From an uncultured Pirellulaceae bacterium (lineage in GTDB: Bacteria; Planctomycetota; Planctomycetia; Pirellulales; Pirellulaceae), in the NCBI GenBank assembly GCA_905480235.1, contig CAJQPP010000012.1, positions 1 through 51,574 of the forward strand: DNA of 51,574 nucleotides, read 5' to 3'. A program made the position numbers and the translations under genes. The notes below the pieces were generated by a model. That model had not been told where the DNA came from. It searched no databases and saw only the letters and a program-made list of their open reading frames with translations. Positions 1 to 8,424 of the stretch are shown piece by piece (within the stretch, counting starts at the first letter, position 1; every line of letters begins with the position of its first letter).

Positions 1-1
1 G

Positions 2-535
2 CTGCGTAAATTCGCGGCGCGGGTCATAAAATCCAAACCTTTCGCTCCCGTTCGCATTGCAAAAAACGACCAATCGACGGCCTTTGGGCATTGGTATCTT
101 TCCGGAATATTCGTTAACGACGCAGCACGGTTTGGGGGACCAGTTTCCGAGGTGGACGTTAATAAAATTACGGACGAATTATGTCAGCGTTTTAATTCAA
201 CGCAAGAAGCCAGCCAATACGAGATGCAAGCCAAACCCTACCGAAGCCAATTTGAGGGTGCCAAATTCCACAGTCATTTACCCGATGTTAAAATTCACTG
301 CTCCGATGAAATTTTTTGTGCCTACGGACCAGGCGCCTTCATTCGAGCCAACCCGGGTTACGCACCCCTCCCATCCATTGCAAAGATACAGGGTGGAATG
401 CACTCTGGTCAAAAAGGCAGGCACCCGGTGTTTTGCTGCGACACGCAAACGGGAGCACTGATTTCAGACCAAGACCCACTCGATTTGACCCTTGTTTACA
501 AATTAACCGAACGTATTTTTGGCGATAAGACTTGA
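2..535 (+). CDS. C-terminal part of an AlkP-superfamily phosphodiesterase-like protein (5' truncated by window)
   Basis: The open frame runs in from the window edge and stops at TGA 533-535, so only the last 177 residues are visible. The end resembles C-termini of type I phosphodiesterase/nucleotide pyrophosphatase proteins of the alkaline phosphatase superfamily. There is a PDV segment, an AYGPG stretch, a GMHSG...HPVF stretch where the family has its metal-binding GxH and 'Gp' region, and a terminal hydrophobic LDLTLVYKLTERIFG helix. The nucleophile half lies outside the window, so activity cannot be judged. The stop overlaps the TTG start of the next gene (TTGA), which suggests translational coupling with the polysaccharide genes. 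The family call is by pattern only; a sugar-modifying hydrolase of another family remains possible. Confidence 0.5.
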   Translation: MRKFAARVIKSKPFAPVRIAKNDQSTAFGHWYLSGIFVNDAARFGGPVSEVDVNKITDELCQRFNSTQEASQYEMQAKPYRSQFEGAKFHSHLPDVKIHCSDEIFCAYGPGAFIRANPGYAPLPSIAKIQGGMHSGQKGRHPVFCCDTQTGALISDQDPLDLTLVYKLTERIFGDKT

Positions 536-1740
536 AAGTCGGAATTCTCACACATCACTGGCCATACAACTTCGGAGCGAATCTCCAAGTTTTATCCACG
601 GTATGCGCATTGCGAAAATTAGGCCACGATCCTCATGTTTTAAACTATCGTCCTCCCGAGATGGTTAAACGATATGACGCGATGGTGACCGACGAGCAAC
701 GGGCTGCCCATACTCAGTTTTGTAAAGAGCTTTTACCACAATCCGAACTTTGCCAGACTTCCCTGCAGGTACAGGCGGCCGCCCAAACGATCGGAATCGA
801 AGTTGCGTTATCGGGCAGCGATGCCGTCTTGAGACTGGACCCAAAATCGTCGCGTGACGATCTCACGTTTCCCAATCCGTTCTGGCTGAAATGGGCCAAA
901 GATATCGGCATCAAACAAACCGGGTTCCTGGCAGCGAGCTCCATGGGAAGTAATTACCTAAGCCTTACACGACGGCAACGTAAGAGTATTGGAGAGACGC
1001 TAAGACAGTTGCGTTACATTGGCCTACGCGATCGCTGGACCATGAAAATGCTGGGATTGTGTGATCGCAAATTACAACTGGATTATTGTCCTGACCCCGT
1101 GTCCGTTTTCAACGATTCCGTACCACAGCAATTGCCAACCCCCTGTGAAGCTGACTATCTGGTAATGAGTTTATATCCGAAAACGGCAAGCCCCGAATGG
1201 ATTAAGCAGTTCGTTAAGGCAGCCCACGAAAAAGACTTACGGGTATTCAGCCTGCCACATCCTGAGGCTGTCGTCCCGGGACCCTTCGATCGAGTCTTAC
1301 CTTTGCCCATGACCCCATTAGAGTGGTACGCATGGCTGAAACACTCAAAAGGGTATGTGGGAGTCCGCTTCCATCCCATTATGATTTCTATCGTTAACAG
1401 CCTGCCATTTGTTGCGCTCGATCACTACGAGTCGGGATTACGATTTGGTTCCCGGTGGCTAACCCTTGCAGCGAAACCCCTAAAGCCTTGGCTGCGATTC
1501 TCCAGCAAGACTTTCGATCTTGCGACCCGAGTAGAAAAACCCGAGTTCTGTCTCAACCCCCACCAATTTGGCCGGCTTAGCGGACGCGATGTTTTTGATT
1601 TATTCTGGCAAAATCGTCAGCAAGGCCAACGCAATCATTTTGTAAGCGAGTCGAAAAATCAATTTTGGGATACGCTCACCACCGTATGCGGTGACTCTGA
1701 TTTAAGCCAGCGTCCTATTGAGCAAGAGGCTACCCCTTAG
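532..1740 (+). CDS. Polysaccharide pyruvyl transferase family protein
   Basis: A 402-residue cytoplasmic protein of the CsaB/WcaK-like pyruvyltransferase family, which transfers pyruvate ketals from PEP to sugars of exported glycans. The N-terminus (KVGILTHHWPYNFGANLQ, residues 2-19) is the characteristic family start with an NFGA motif. A GSDAVL stretch follows near residue 94, then LRDRWTMKMLG and DYCPDPV around residues 165-190, and the C-terminal half carries the GVRFHPIMISI pattern of a GT-B-like fold. TTG is the only start that includes this N-terminus, and it overlaps the preceding stop. The gene's own TAG overlaps the GTG of the next gene. The exact sugar acceptor cannot be read from the sequence; some relatives in clusters may transfer other groups. 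Confidence 0.8.
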   Translation: MKVGILTHHWPYNFGANLQVLSTVCALRKLGHDPHVLNYRPPEMVKRYDAMVTDEQRAAHTQFCKELLPQSELCQTSLQVQAAAQTIGIEVALSGSDAVLRLDPKSSRDDLTFPNPFWLKWAKDIGIKQTGFLAASSMGSNYLSLTRRQRKSIGETLRQLRYIGLRDRWTMKMLGLCDRKLQLDYCPDPVSVFNDSVPQQLPTPCEADYLVMSLYPKTASPEWIKQFVKAAHEKDLRVFSLPHPEAVVPGPFDRVLPLPMTPLEWYAWLKHSKGYVGVRFHPIMISIVNSLPFVALDHYESGLRFGSRWLTLAAKPLKPWLRFSSKTFDLATRVEKPEFCLNPHQFGRLSGRDVFDLFWQNRQQGQRNHFVSESKNQFWDTLTTVCGDSDLSQRPIEQEATP

Positions 1741-2411
1741 TGCATTCGCTGCAATTTCCCATTGAAGAAATCACCAATAAGATTTACGAATTCCGTGAAT
1801 CGGGACAATCCATCTTTGTCAGCTCGTCTTTCCAAAGCCACAGTATCCCTCTGCTGCATATGCTTTCGAGAATCGATCGAGCGATACCGATTGTATTCGT
1901 CAACACGGGATTCCTTTTCTCCGAAACGATTTCTTACCGGGATCAAATTGTTGTACAGCTTGGCCTGAATCTGGTTGAAGTAAAATCAACGGTTCCAAAA
2001 ATCCAGCAACTCAATTCGCTCGGGAATTTCTTCTTTACTTCTGATCCTGATCGTTGCTGTCACATCAACAAAGTAGAACCACTGGAACCGCTGCTTATCC
2101 GACATGACGTATGGATTGCAGGTATCCGTCAGGAGCAAAATTCAAACCGCCGCACAATGCGTCTCGAAGAAGATGCCCCTCATGGCTGCAGAAGATACCA
2201 TCCCCTGCTTCATTGGACCGCTCAGATGATTAGCGATTATCGCTCAGAGCACCAATTGCCACCGCATCCGCTGGAGAAAGACGGTTACCGAAGCATCGGC
2301 TGCAAACCATGTACACGACGATTTGCGTCGGGTAATAATCGCAGTGGACGCTGGGCTGGTCTGAATAAAACGGAGTGCGGACTTCACACAGACCTTGCCA
2401 AAAAGGACTAG
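1740..2411 (+). CDS. cysH: Assimilatory adenylylsulfate (APS) reductase, [4Fe-4S] type
   Basis: A member of the CysH family, which reduces activated sulfate to sulfite with thioredoxin as electron donor. Two cysteine pairs, CC at 106-107 and CxxC at 188-191, match the iron-sulfur cluster signature that distinguishes APS reductases from PAPS reductases. The catalytic cysteine lies in the C-terminal KTECGLH motif (C213). The FVSSSFQSHS segment (26-35) replaces the usual nucleotide loop, and VNTGFLFSET follows at 54-63. Length (223 aa) is slightly short for the family but no domain is missing. The GTG start overlaps the upstream stop (TAGTG), coupling this sulfur-assimilation gene to a polysaccharide operon. 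Its substrate APS would come from the CysD/CysNC enzymes encoded at 26-29 kb. Location in a glycan locus is unusual. Confidence 0.85.
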   Translation: MHSLQFPIEEITNKIYEFRESGQSIFVSSSFQSHSIPLLHMLSRIDRAIPIVFVNTGFLFSETISYRDQIVVQLGLNLVEVKSTVPKIQQLNSLGNFFFTSDPDRCCHINKVEPLEPLLIRHDVWIAGIRQEQNSNRRTMRLEEDAPHGCRRYHPLLHWTAQMISDYRSEHQLPPHPLEKDGYRSIGCKPCTRRFASGNNRSGRWAGLNKTECGLHTDLAKKD

Positions 2412-2417
2412 CAACAC

Positions 2418-3335
2418 ATGAAGGTCTTAATTACCGGAGGCGCCGGATATTTAGGCACTGAACTAGTGAGAAAACTGAGCCGGCACAACGCTGTTACAGA
2501 GATCGTGGTCTACGACAATCTGAGCAGGGGAAATTTCAATCTGTTTATGGGAGAAGATAAATTTGACTGTCCCGTCAAATTGATTGAAGGTGATGTACTG
2601 GATTCTCGAAAATTTCGACAAGCTTTAGAAAAAACAAACACCCTTTTTCATTTGGCAGCAAAGGTCACCACGCCATTTTCCGATCAGCATGCGCATTTAT
2701 TTGAGCAGGTCAATCACTGGGGAACAGCTGAAGTCGTTTACGCGGTTGAAAAAAGCTCGATTTCGAATTTCATTTTTTTGAGCAGTACCTCTGTCTATGG
2801 TACGCCTCCAGATGAAGCGACTGAAAATACGCCAGCGAAACCTAAAACCAACTACGGTCGGTCCAAGCTTAATGCCGAAAAACACGTTGAGCGACTATTT
2901 AAAACGGGGCTACGCACTCACATCATTCGCTGCGGCAATATCTTTGGCTTCAATTCCAGCATGAGATATGACAGCGTGATTAATAAATTTGTTTTTGAGG
3001 CAAATTTCAAAAATCGCATTTGTATACACGGCGATGGAGAACAATGTCGAGCGTTCATTCCGGTCAATCTAGCATCCAATATTTTGGCCGAACTACCATT
3101 TTCAGATTTTTCATCAGGCACCTACAATCTGGTAACCAACTCTTGGACGGTGAATTTGATTGCAGATACCCTAAATGAGGTTTTTCCAAACCTGGAGCGG
3201 GTGTTCGTTGATCAGGACTTACAACTGAGCCGCCTTAAGGTTCAGCCGAACTCTAATATTAATAGGCTTGCCAATTGCAACACTAACACACTGAATCAAT
3301 TACTACGTGAGTTCGTCTCAAAGTTTACCTTTTGA
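2418..3335 (+). CDS. NAD-dependent nucleotide-sugar epimerase/dehydratase (extended SDR)
   Basis: A 305-residue extended short-chain dehydrogenase/reductase. The Rossmann motif GGAGYLG lies at residues 7-13. EGDVLD near 56 and LFHLAAKV near 76-83 are also typical. The catalytic serine region SSTSVYG (about 125) is followed by the YxxxK pair in YGRSKLNAEK (about 147). A GDGEQCRAFIPV stretch near 205 is the usual substrate-side segment of GalE/RmlB-type enzymes. It probably interconverts a nucleotide sugar for the polysaccharide made by its neighbours; substrate and reaction (epimerisation, dehydration or reduction) cannot be assigned. It starts 6 bp after the APS reductase, and its stop overlaps the next gene's start by 4 bp. 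Confidence 0.85.
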   Translation: MKVLITGGAGYLGTELVRKLSRHNAVTEIVVYDNLSRGNFNLFMGEDKFDCPVKLIEGDVLDSRKFRQALEKTNTLFHLAAKVTTPFSDQHAHLFEQVNHWGTAEVVYAVEKSSISNFIFLSSTSVYGTPPDEATENTPAKPKTNYGRSKLNAEKHVERLFKTGLRTHIIRCGNIFGFNSSMRYDSVINKFVFEANFKNRICIHGDGEQCRAFIPVNLASNILAELPFSDFSSGTYNLVTNSWTVNLIADTLNEVFPNLERVFVDQDLQLSRLKVQPNSNINRLANCNTNTLNQLLREFVSKFTF

Positions 3336-4330
3336 ATCATTTGCCGCGATCCGCCGGCACCCTCATGAATTCTAAACCGCCTTATTTTCTCGAACCTATT
3401 ACGCTCCAAGAATATCAGCATAGCGCGGGTATCCCTCTGAAAGATCAGATTATCCTGTTGGATAATCCTGAGATCTTTCGTGGCCCACAGGCGTGTTTCT
3501 ATCCTTGGCGCAAAACATTATCTCCGGTCAGGTACTTACAAGAGTCTCTGAAGCAGCGTTTGCTTTTCCGTCCCGCTCGCGGTGCATTGGCATCTGGCAT
3601 ACGCTCAAGTTATCTGTTCGCCGGCTATTACGATTACAGCTTTAACGATCTTAAGCAGCTCGATTCGGTTTTTGAGTTTATGCGTAAACGGCCCAACACC
3701 CAATTTCAATTGATCGTCGGAAAAGGGGACTATGTCGTCGACCCACCGTTTAGTGAGCGACTGCCTCCCAACCTCTCTCGCGTGCTTGCGAACAACGTGA
3801 ATACAACAGATTCGAAGATTCATTACCTCCCGATGGGAAGGGATTTCAGGAGCTTATCACTCTTCAAACAGATGCAACCGTCATCGATGAAACAGCATCT
3901 ATGCTATTGTAATTTCTCAACCGATACGCATCCCGTCCGCGAGTTGGTGGCGGATCAACTTCGCGGCAAGCCATTTATCAAAATGGAAGATAAGTCCGAG
4001 TTCTTGAAATACCCGCTGACCCGAGAGCAATTTTTTGAGATTCTTCGGCAAAGCAAATTTAGCGTTTGTCCGCGGGGCAACGCGTTCGACACTTTTCGGT
4101 TTTGGGATTGCCTGTATGTAGGCACGATACCTATCGTGGTAAAAGAAGCCGTATTTCATGAGGAACTGCTCGATCTACCGATTTTATTTTTAAGTTCTTA
4201 CGAAGAATTCAGTGAACTTACGGCGTCCTTTCTTGAAGAAACTTATGAAAAGATGCTCCGCAAACGATTCAATTATGAAAAATTGAAATCGAATTTCTGG
4301 TTGAAATCTCCTCAAATAGAAAACTCATAG
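3332..4330 (+). CDS. Exostosin-like glycosyltransferase
   Basis: A 332-residue protein whose C-terminal third matches the exostosin (GT47-like) donor-binding region. KFSVCPRGNAFDTFRFWDC near residues 240-258 is followed by VGTIPIVVKEAVFHEELLDLP, the family pattern 'CPRG...D..R.wDal..G.iPVi'. No signal peptide or membrane helix is seen, so it should act at the cytoplasmic face on a lipid-linked glycan. The ATG overlaps the preceding stop by 4 bp; a second ATG lies ten codons in (3362) and could be the real start. The gene sits directly before the flippase gene, which fits a sugar transferase building the repeat unit. Sugar specificity is unknown. Confidence 0.7.
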   Translation: MNHLPRSAGTLMNSKPPYFLEPITLQEYQHSAGIPLKDQIILLDNPEIFRGPQACFYPWRKTLSPVRYLQESLKQRLLFRPARGALASGIRSSYLFAGYYDYSFNDLKQLDSVFEFMRKRPNTQFQLIVGKGDYVVDPPFSERLPPNLSRVLANNVNTTDSKIHYLPMGRDFRSLSLFKQMQPSSMKQHLCYCNFSTDTHPVRELVADQLRGKPFIKMEDKSEFLKYPLTREQFFEILRQSKFSVCPRGNAFDTFRFWDCLYVGTIPIVVKEAVFHEELLDLPILFLSSYEEFSELTASFLEETYEKMLRKRFNYEKLKSNFWLKSPQIENS

Positions 4331-4331
4331 G

Positions 4332-5801
4332 GTGAACCTCAAAGAAAGAACTACCAGGGGTTTTTTCTGGTCAATCGTTGAGCGATTTGGTGTTCTCGGC
4401 GTCAATTTTTTCGTGCAGATCCTCTTAGCTAGAGTCATCGCGCCGGAGAATTTCGGAATCGTCGCCACTGTGGCGATACTTCTCCAAATACTATCCGTAC
4501 TTGTCGAAGGTGGATTAGGTACTGCTTTAGTACAGCGTCAACAAATCACGCGCACCGATATTTCGACCGCTTTTTACATGAACTTGTGCATCTCGTTGAC
4601 TGTAATGATCGGTTTGATATTGGGCGCGCCAAGCATCGCAGCTTACTTTCGAGAGCCCGCTCTTGAAGAAATATTACCTGTATTGGCACTCGTACTTTGC
4701 ATCTCCGCAGCAGGCCAAGCTCAATTACAGATGCTCATCAAGCGACTTGATTTCCAAAAACTTACTTGGATTTCATTTCCCTCCACGATTGCTAGTTCCA
4801 TAATCGCAATTGCACTTGCCCTGTACGGATTCGAGATTTGGTCTCTTGTCATGCTGCGTCTTAGTTATCAGATTTGCAGCACTAGCTTGCTTTGGTTAAC
4901 GTGCCCAAGAGAAATATGCCCGAATTTTCATTTCAGTTTTACTTCATTGCATAAATTGGCGGGGCTCAGCCTTGGCGTTCTTGGCAGCAATTTTCTGATG
5001 CGGGTGACTCGGAATTTGATAGACCTGGTTATTGCCCGGGTGTTCGGACCGGAACAACTGGCGTTCTACAATCGTGCACGTTTTTTCCAGCGAGCGCCAA
5101 CTGAGCCCATGGTTGGCATCTTGAACAGAGTTTTATTTCCTGTTTTTTCCGAGATACAACACGATAACATTCGCATCAGAGAGTCATTAAGAAAAGGCAT
5201 TCCAGTGCTGATGTTCTTTATTTCTCCAGTGATGTTTTTTTTAATCGCCTCGGCACCCGCACTCATCGTGGTCTTGCTAACCGATAAGTGGCTGCCAGCT
5301 TCGGAGTATTTGCGGGTCGTCCCTCTATTCGGAATCACCTTCTCACTAGCTGCCATAAAATCCAACGTGATTCGTGCAAAAGGCGATGGTCGACTGATCT
5401 TCATATTAAGCTTAATCAGGAACGGAATTTCAATTTCCGTGCTCTGCCTGACCTGGCAATATGGGATCATGGCAATGATTTTTGGTCAATTGGTTTGCTA
5501 CACTATCAACATGACTATTAATGATTTCTGGACCGCCAGATACATTAACTACTCAATGACGGATCAATTTCATGACTGGATTTTTTACATCACGACTGGA
5601 GCCATTTGCGCATTGCTTACATACAGTATTGAGCTCCTTCATTTAGAGCCCTCGATTCTTGTATTGTGCCTACAAGTTGCTGTATTTAGCGTTACTTATA
5701 TGGGCGTCTGCCATGTCGTAAAAGCTCAAGGGTTGACCGACGGGCTTCGAATACTATCCAGTGTACCCAAGCTTAAAAAGCGGACCCACGTCGACTCCTA
5801 G
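4332..5801 (+). CDS. Wzx-like oligosaccharide flippase (MOP superfamily)
   Basis: A 489-residue polytopic membrane protein of the polysaccharide transporter family, predicted to flip undecaprenyl-linked repeat units to the periplasm. The N-terminus (TTRGFFWSIVERFGVLGVNFFVQILLARVIAPENFGIVA) is the hallmark of this group, with LAR-ViaPenFG near residues 33-44. About 12-14 hydrophobic segments follow, and a positively charged tail ends the protein. GTG start, one base after the exostosin gene. It is the last member of the tightly packed first block; a 158-bp gap follows. Together with the ligase/polymerase-like protein at 7084 it suggests a Wzx/Wzy-type or ligase-dependent assembly route. Confidence 0.88.
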   Translation: MNLKERTTRGFFWSIVERFGVLGVNFFVQILLARVIAPENFGIVATVAILLQILSVLVEGGLGTALVQRQQITRTDISTAFYMNLCISLTVMIGLILGAPSIAAYFREPALEEILPVLALVLCISAAGQAQLQMLIKRLDFQKLTWISFPSTIASSIIAIALALYGFEIWSLVMLRLSYQICSTSLLWLTCPREICPNFHFSFTSLHKLAGLSLGVLGSNFLMRVTRNLIDLVIARVFGPEQLAFYNRARFFQRAPTEPMVGILNRVLFPVFSEIQHDNIRIRESLRKGIPVLMFFISPVMFFLIASAPALIVVLLTDKWLPASEYLRVVPLFGITFSLAAIKSNVIRAKGDGRLIFILSLIRNGISISVLCLTWQYGIMAMIFGQLVCYTINMTINDFWTARYINYSMTDQFHDWIFYITTGAICALLTYSIELLHLEPSILVLCLQVAVFSVTYMGVCHVVKAQGLTDGLRILSSVPKLKKRTHVDS

Positions 5802-5959
5802 AACAACCACGAAAATAATTGCTTGACACACGATCGAGAGACCGCAACTTACTTACCATAGCGATTGTGAAAAATCCAATTGACCCAGTCCAATAGACAT
5901 GCTCAAGCAAGTTTTTTACTCCGCTCGAAGAACTGTAAAAAAACTGCCTTCCTAATGCA

Positions 5960-6931
5960 GTGAAAGAAAAAATGAATTTTTCTAACGCAACAAGAATCCA
6001 CGCTGATAATCAACCAATCGTTTTAGGTCATGCTGCCTGCACGGGTGGATCATTAATTTATCGCGTGATACTTTCAACCTTTAAGTTTCGAGGCTTAAGC
6101 GAGATTGGTGTCGCCCGCGTACCGAACCCGAATCGATACAACCCATGGGATCCCGAATTTCAATTTTTGGGGCAACAGGTAATTAGTCACAAAGAATTCG
6201 AAGAGATCTTATTTAAACGCATTATCGCCTGCACTCAAAAAACTCAGGAACGTGGCGAGCGACTCCTCTTGCGGGAACATACCCACAGTTTTTTCTTTAA
6301 TCCCGTCTGCCCCGAAATCGAACCTTCAGGCAGTTCATGGACATCGGACCAGTTTTATCAGAAATTAAACATTGAACTTAAAGGACTGGTTTCAGTACGC
6401 GACCCCGTCGACTCGTGGCTTGGTTTTAGAAAAGGCTTTCCATTGCAACTGCCACGGAGTTTTGACGAATATTGTCAACGGTACAATGCGTATCTTGATC
6501 GAATCGACCAAGAAACTAAACACAAGAAGAACATTTACCTTTTTCGGTACGAGGATCTGATTCAAGACCCGCAAAAGGTAGTTGATGAAATTGCCAATCA
6601 CCTAAACGTACCTCATTGCCCGGTCGATTACTCGGCAGTCGGAAAACACGTTGGATCAGGAAATTCAGGTCGCTCTTCGGTTGCACTCAGCCAAAGACCC
6701 AGAAGGCCGTATTCATTAGAGTTCCTCAAGTTGGCCAGTGAGTCAAATGAGTATACAAAGTTATGCCAAAGGCTCGGTTACCCCCAACTTCAAGATGAAA
6801 TTTCTCTTTTGAAAAAGATGAAAGCCACCTACTACTCGCTGCTCAACCCCTGCCTTAAGCCCGTAGAACACCTAAGGTCACGGTCGAAGAAACTAAAATC
6901 CCTCGCCCAGGGCATCGGGAACATTCAGTGA
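5960..6931 (+). CDS. Sulfotransferase family protein
   Basis: A 323-residue soluble protein with the features of PAPS-dependent sulfotransferases. A phosphosulfate-binding loop, GHAACTGGSLIYR, lies at residues 23-35, and a 3'-phosphate-binding stretch, VSVRDPVDSW, near 145-155. The late segment YLFRYEDLIQDP near 195 is the family's 'YEDL..dP' pattern. It probably sulfates the sugar polymer made by the neighbouring enzymes, using PAPS from the CysD/CysNC module at 26-29 kb. A GTG start is given; an ATG four codons later (5972) is equally plausible and removes only MKEK. There is no strong ribosome binding site before either. The acceptor is inferred from context and could instead be a protein or lipid. 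Confidence 0.82.
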   Translation: MKEKMNFSNATRIHADNQPIVLGHAACTGGSLIYRVILSTFKFRGLSEIGVARVPNPNRYNPWDPEFQFLGQQVISHKEFEEILFKRIIACTQKTQERGERLLLREHTHSFFFNPVCPEIEPSGSSWTSDQFYQKLNIELKGLVSVRDPVDSWLGFRKGFPLQLPRSFDEYCQRYNAYLDRIDQETKHKKNIYLFRYEDLIQDPQKVVDEIANHLNVPHCPVDYSAVGKHVGSGNSGRSSVALSQRPRRPYSLEFLKLASESNEYTKLCQRLGYPQLQDEISLLKKMKATYYSLLNPCLKPVEHLRSRSKKLKSLAQGIGNIQ

Positions 6932-7069
6932 TTTAAGAGCGCAAGGCAGGAGTTCCGAAAACAGCAATCCAACCGTTGATGTTGAAAAAAAAACCTCTCT
7001 CTGCGATGCTCGAAGGATAAATTCGGGCCTTTTCTTAAATCACCGACTAACTTCAGAAACACGTCCTCC

Positions 7070-7077
7070 GAGAGGGA
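7070..7077 (+). promoter_or_regulatory. Ribosome binding site supporting an ATT start
   Basis: GAGAGGGA is complementary to the anti-Shine-Dalgarno sequence and ends about 7 nt before ATT at 7084. In the other two frames no sensible coding start lies at this distance, so it argues for translation of the ligase-like gene from ATT rather than from ATG 7177. Confidence 0.5.
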
Positions 7078-7083
7078 ACTGAC

Positions 7084-8418
7084 ATTATTTGGCAAGCACT
7101 ATTTGCGATCATTATTGCCACCTGCCTTTTAGCATCACTAAAAAGGCCCGGGGTATCCATTGGACTTTTAATCTGCATGTTCGGGCTAGAACAGTTTTTA
7201 CAAACTCGTGACGCCTTTTTTTTACAACGCGGGCAAATCGTAAATTACGGGATAGGGTTTGTAGTTCTAACTGCAGCGGTTGTTTGGCTTTTAAAGTACT
7301 ACCATAAATTCTACCTTGCTAGAGTCCATGTAGCCGCCCTACTGCTTGCTGGGCTTAGCTTTACCAGCCAACTTTGGACGCTTGCCCCAAAGTCCTTTGA
7401 CATGTACTACTCTAGTGCACGACCCTATTTCATTCTGTTCCTATTGGTAGCGCCCATCGTTACTTTGGACAAACGATCAATAAAAGATGGTATCCGTACC
7501 GCGTTGCTTATCGGAATTCCACTGGTCTACCTGTTTGTATTTGTCGTCGATTGGGAAGGGAGGGGAATCAGACTCGCAGCACCGACTTTTGACAATGGAC
7601 GTTTGACCTGGATCGCTCCCCCTCTCGCACTATCGAGCATGGCCGCCTACATCGGAATTATTTCCATCATCATCACGCCCAAGCAACTCCTCTTCAAATT
7701 GATTTTTATATTTACCGCAGTGTTGGCGTTTTACGTGACCTTTCGAACGCAGTCGCGGGGGCAATTACTCGCCATGGGAATCGTCACCTTATTTTGCTAC
7801 CCACTTGCGAACAGAGCCACCCGACTTAAAGGTTTGTTTATTACAACTGCCGGATTCTCCGTCTTGGCCCTAGGTTTGTACCTTGTATTTACAAATCTTG
7901 AATTGGGTACGATCAATCGGTGGAGTGAAAATAAAGTTCAAGGTGATTTAGAAGGTAGGTTTGCTATGCTCCAAACGCTACTCCAAAAATGGTCTAGTGG
8001 TGGACCCTTCACCTTGCTTTTTGGTATCGGTTCCGCAGGCGCATTTTCTGTATCCGGTTTTTATGTGCATAATCTGCCCGGAGAAATCCTTGGCGAACTC
8101 GGCTTGATAGGAATGGGAATCTTTACCTACATCTATATTGAAACCATCATCAATTCGATGAAGATTATCAAGAAACTAGATTACTACCCTGAAACACGCC
8201 GTGAATCGATTGCCATCATTGCCTTATTTATTTTCGGCACGATCATCTCCCTGAAGCAAGGGTCATTTTTCTCTTGGCCTGAACTCTTCTTTTTTGCCAT
8301 TGCAATCGCTCACCTGGAAAAACACAGTCGCAGCCTCGTGGCTCAGGATTGGGAATGGCGTCGGCTCTTTTTAATTAATGCCTCTAAACAAAATCAGCGT
8401 TTTGGAATCGCCCGCTAA
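7084..8418 (+). CDS. O-antigen ligase/polymerase-like membrane protein, probable ATT start
   Basis: A polytopic membrane protein of the O-antigen ligase (Wzy_C) type. It has about ten hydrophobic segments, a conserved arginine-rich RTQSRGQLL region and a late FYVHNLPGEILGELGLIG segment whose HN...E.G pattern is typical of the large periplasmic loop of these ligases. It would polymerise or attach the lipid-linked glycan. The first ATG is at 7177, but the frame is open back to TAA 7048 and encodes another hydrophobic helix (IIWQALFAIIIATCLLA). No ATG, GTG, TTG or CTG occurs in that extension. A strong ribosome binding site (GAGAGGGA, 7070-7077) lies 7 nt before an ATT at 7084, while nothing similar precedes 7177. 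I therefore place the start at ATT, giving 444 residues; the fallback is 7177 (413 residues). Confidence 0.8.
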   Translation: MIWQALFAIIIATCLLASLKRPGVSIGLLICMFGLEQFLQTRDAFFLQRGQIVNYGIGFVVLTAAVVWLLKYYHKFYLARVHVAALLLAGLSFTSQLWTLAPKSFDMYYSSARPYFILFLLVAPIVTLDKRSIKDGIRTALLIGIPLVYLFVFVVDWEGRGIRLAAPTFDNGRLTWIAPPLALSSMAAYIGIISIIITPKQLLFKLIFIFTAVLAFYVTFRTQSRGQLLAMGIVTLFCYPLANRATRLKGLFITTAGFSVLALGLYLVFTNLELGTINRWSENKVQGDLEGRFAMLQTLLQKWSSGGPFTLLFGIGSAGAFSVSGFYVHNLPGEILGELGLIGMGIFTYIYIETIINSMKIIKKLDYYPETRRESIAIIALFIFGTIISLKQGSFFSWPELFFFAIAIAHLEKHSRSLVAQDWEWRRLFLINASKQNQRFGIAR

Positions 8419-8424
8419 ATCCAA

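Noticed and set aside
57..461. Open frame of 134 codons on the plus strand at the left edge
   Set aside because: It overlaps the better-supported frame 2-535, which joins the operon through TTGA; the alternative has an odd composition and no family resemblance.
5819..5909. TTGCTTGA and TCAAGCAA inverted repeat followed by a T-run after the flippase gene
   Set aside because: The arms are about 75 nt apart, too far for a simple intrinsic terminator, and chance matches of 8 bp are common.
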